33,048 nucleotides of DNA, taken from contig JAVHLM010000049.1 in NCBI GenBank assembly GCA_031082125.1, forward strand, positions 1 to 33,048. Direction: 5' to 3'. The translations under genes were made by a program, and so were the position numbers. Source of the DNA: Candidatus Eremiobacterota bacterium (lineage in GTDB: Bacteria > Vulcanimicrobiota > CADAWZ01 > Ess09-12). Below, one piece after another: positions 31,842-33,048 of this stretch. Each line of letters starts with the position of its first letter. The stretch's first letter is position 1. A model generated the notes under the pieces. That model did not search any database, was not told the DNA's origin, and worked only from the letters and a program-made list of their open reading frames with translations.

Positions 31842-32462
31842 TCAGCTAAGGTTCTCTGCCGCGAAATCCCAGTTGATCAGTTTGTCCAGCACCGCGTTGA
31901 CATAATCAGCGCGGCGGTTCTGGTAATCCAGGTAGTAGGCGTGCTCCCACACGTCGATGGTCAATAACGCTTTCATGCCTGTGGTCATAGGCATGTCTGC
32001 ATTGCCGGTCTTGACCACCTTGAGCTTGCCGCCATCCAGCACGAGCCACACCCAGCCGCTGCCGAACTGGGCCATTGCCGCAGTCGCCAGCTCCTTCCTG
32101 CACGCATCCAGGGTGCCGAAGGAAACCTCGATCTTTTGCTTTAACGCCGCGGGTGGCTCACCACCGCCCTTCGGCTTCAGGCTGTGCCAGTAAAACGTGT
32201 GGTTCCATGTCTGCGCTGCATTATTGAAGATCGCGGTCTTGTCAGCTTTACCGGCTGTCAGGGTGATGATTTTCTCCAGCGCCAGGCCAGCCAGCTCCGT
32301 ACCTGCGGTAAGCTTGTTCAGGTTTTCGACATATCCCTTGTGATGCTTGCCGTAGTGGAAGCCGACAGTATTTGCGGAGATTGCGGGGTCCAGCGCATTC
32401 TCCGCGTAAGGCAGGGAAGGCAGGACATGCAGAGCTGCACTTTCAATCTTGACATTACTCAT
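31842..32462 (-). CDS. sod: Fe/Mn superoxide dismutase
   Basis: This 206-residue iron/manganese superoxide dismutase is full length. The four metal ligands sit in the family motifs: [11 protein letters not shown] (first His), [13 protein letters not shown] (second His) and [12 protein letters not shown] (Asp and last His). QTWNHTFYW and FGSGWVWLV resemble iron-type enzymes, but metal preference cannot be set by eye. It has no signal peptide, so it disproportionates superoxide in the cytoplasm. GGAGGA lies 9 bases before ATG 32462. Promoter P7, one of the regulon set, is about 50 bp upstream. It heads a cluster ending in hemerythrin. Confidence 0.96.
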   Translation of the reverse strand: MSNVKIESAALHVLPSLPYAENALDPAISANTVGFHYGKHHKGYVENLNKLTAGTELAGLALEKIITLTAGKADKTAIFNNAAQTWNHTFYWHSLKPKGGGEPPAALKQKIEVSFGTLDACRKELATAAMAQFGSGWVWLVLDGGKLKVVKTGNADMPMTTGMKALLTIDVWEHAYYLDYQNRRADYVNAVLDKLINWDFAAENLS

Positions 32463-32512
32463 TATTTTTCTTCCTCCATGATGAAATAAAAGCCTGAAAA
32501 CTGCTTTCTCTT

Positions 32513-32555
32513 ATTATATATCCCAGGTACCCCGGTTAATATTAGAAAAATTCTA
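32513..32555 (-). promoter_or_regulatory. Regulon promoter P7 (superoxide dismutase cluster)
   Basis: Read leftward: TAGAA (32555-32551), TTTTTCTAA, TATTAA, 17 bp, TATAAT (32518-32513). Here the box contains a perfect dyad, TAGAA-TTT-TTCTA. Predicted start is near 32506, about 44 nt before the sod ATG. I see no gene in 32556-32870 apart from a GACCC-TCCA-GGGTC hairpin with a T run at 32727-32746 on the plus strand. Confidence 0.8.
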
Positions 32556-32858
32556 GTTTTTGACGGAAGGAGTGACGCCCTGCAGAGGGAGCTTCCCGGG
32601 GCAGCTGGCCGGGAGAGCTTCCCCATCGAAAATTTTTTTCTGCAGCGACAAGAGGGGCGACCGTTGGCCCAGCCGGCATGGGAAATGGCCGGGAGAGGGC
32701 AGAAACATGCCCTGGCGATTCTTTGAGACCCTCCAGGGTCATTTTTGACCTTTTCACCCTTTAAGGGCCTCTGGCGGGGCATCCTGCAATGGCCAAAAAA
32801 CCCATTCAAAATGAGCTTTTCTGGGGGTAGTCCTTTTGCTTTTTCTCTCTCAATATGG

Positions 32859-32870
32859 TATCATTATTAC
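32859..32870 (+). promoter_or_regulatory. Candidate promoter of the right-edge ORF, possibly leaderless
   Basis: TATCAT (32859-32864) with TTTGCT 18 bp upstream puts the transcription start at about the ATG (32871). No Shine-Dalgarno is present. This resembles the kup arrangement. Confidence 0.35.
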
Positions 32871-33048
32871 ATGGATACGTTTGAGACCCACACCATTCAC
32901 TCATTGTTCCTGCCCGATGAAGAGGAGCTTCTTTACCTCGCGGATCCCTGCTGTCTTCAGGACCACGAGGACCTTCTGCTCCTCCCCGAGCCCTATGAGC
33001 TTCCCGCGGAGGGGCCCTGCAGGCCTGAGCACCTCGTCAAAATCACCA
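32871..33048 (+). CDS. Unidentified ORF, 3' end outside window
   Basis: An open frame of 59 codons runs off the right edge. The peptide is acidic and Leu-rich (HTIHSLFLPDEEELLYLAD, then DHEDLLLLPEPYEL). It has no signal peptide or membrane segment and I recognise no domain. The A/T-rich -10-like box just upstream supports a true start. The product cannot be named from this fragment. Confidence 0.5.
   Translation, partial: MDTFETHTIHSLFLPDEEELLYLADPCCLQDHEDLLLLPEPYELPAEGPCRPEHLVKIT

Noticed and set aside
32542-32757. Leftward 71-codon frame upstream of sod
   Set aside because: It overlaps the regulon promoter, has no ribosome binding site and low-complexity composition. It might be part of an interspersed repeat, which a genome self-search could show.

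Overview
The window looks like a piece of chromosome from a diderm (Gram-negative-type) bacterium of moderately high GC. The envelope evidence is a MacAB-like tripartite exporter, an AsmA-like inner-membrane protein, several lipoproteins and secreted proteins with Sec signals, and a Tat-exported enzyme. SpoVS, a 2-oxoacid:ferredoxin oxidoreductase, superoxide dismutase and hemerythrin suggest an anaerobic or oxygen-exposed facultative lifestyle. SpoVS occurs in several phyla, so I do not name a lineage. No rRNA, tRNA, insertion sequence, phage gene or CRISPR array was recognised.

Layout. Positions 1-4740 hold the 3' part of an HNH nuclease gene, a leftward operon (M14-like secreted hydrolase, Tat-exported dipeptide epimerase, unknown protein), a rightward C39-like secreted protease and a small coiled-coil protein. 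Positions 4813-7735 hold ktrB-ktrA (K+ uptake), spoVS and a broken remnant of a kup gene. Positions 7777-9260 hold a PRC-barrel gene facing a csbD / mini-membrane-protein pair. Positions 9321-13713 hold an AsmA-like protein with a recent internal duplication and an intact kup. Positions 13723-17312 hold a MacA-MacB-type ABC exporter split into adaptor, ATPase and permease. Positions 17429-24766 are an envelope/stress island: ankyrin protein, YggT-like protein, a PIN toxin-antitoxin pair on the other strand, M48 protease, two secreted proteins, two more PRC-barrel proteins, a collagen-like lipoprotein and a 27-residue lipoprotein. Positions 24899-30105 hold an FAD oxidoreductase, an alpha/beta hydrolase and korAB. 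Positions 30153-32462 hold an oxygen-defence cluster (superoxide dismutase, membrane protein, mini membrane protein, monooxygenase-like protein, hemerythrin). A truncated ORF starts at the right edge.

The most interesting signal is not a gene. Seven intergenic regions carry the same composite promoter, TAGAC-N9-TATGAA-N17-TATAAT. Six have exact spacing and one is one base longer. Six face left and one faces right. They sit in front of PRC-barrel gene 1, csbD, the YggT-like gene, the DUF-like secreted gene plus M48 protease, the two-repeat secreted gene, the PRC-barrel/collagen/lipoprotein operon, and superoxide dismutase. The -10 box is near-perfect, the -35 is poor, and an A/T-rich partly dyad-symmetric box abuts the -35. 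That is the architecture of an activator-dependent housekeeping-sigma promoter. I infer one regulon that ties together envelope maintenance, small stress proteins and oxygen defence. No obvious regulator for it is encoded in the window.
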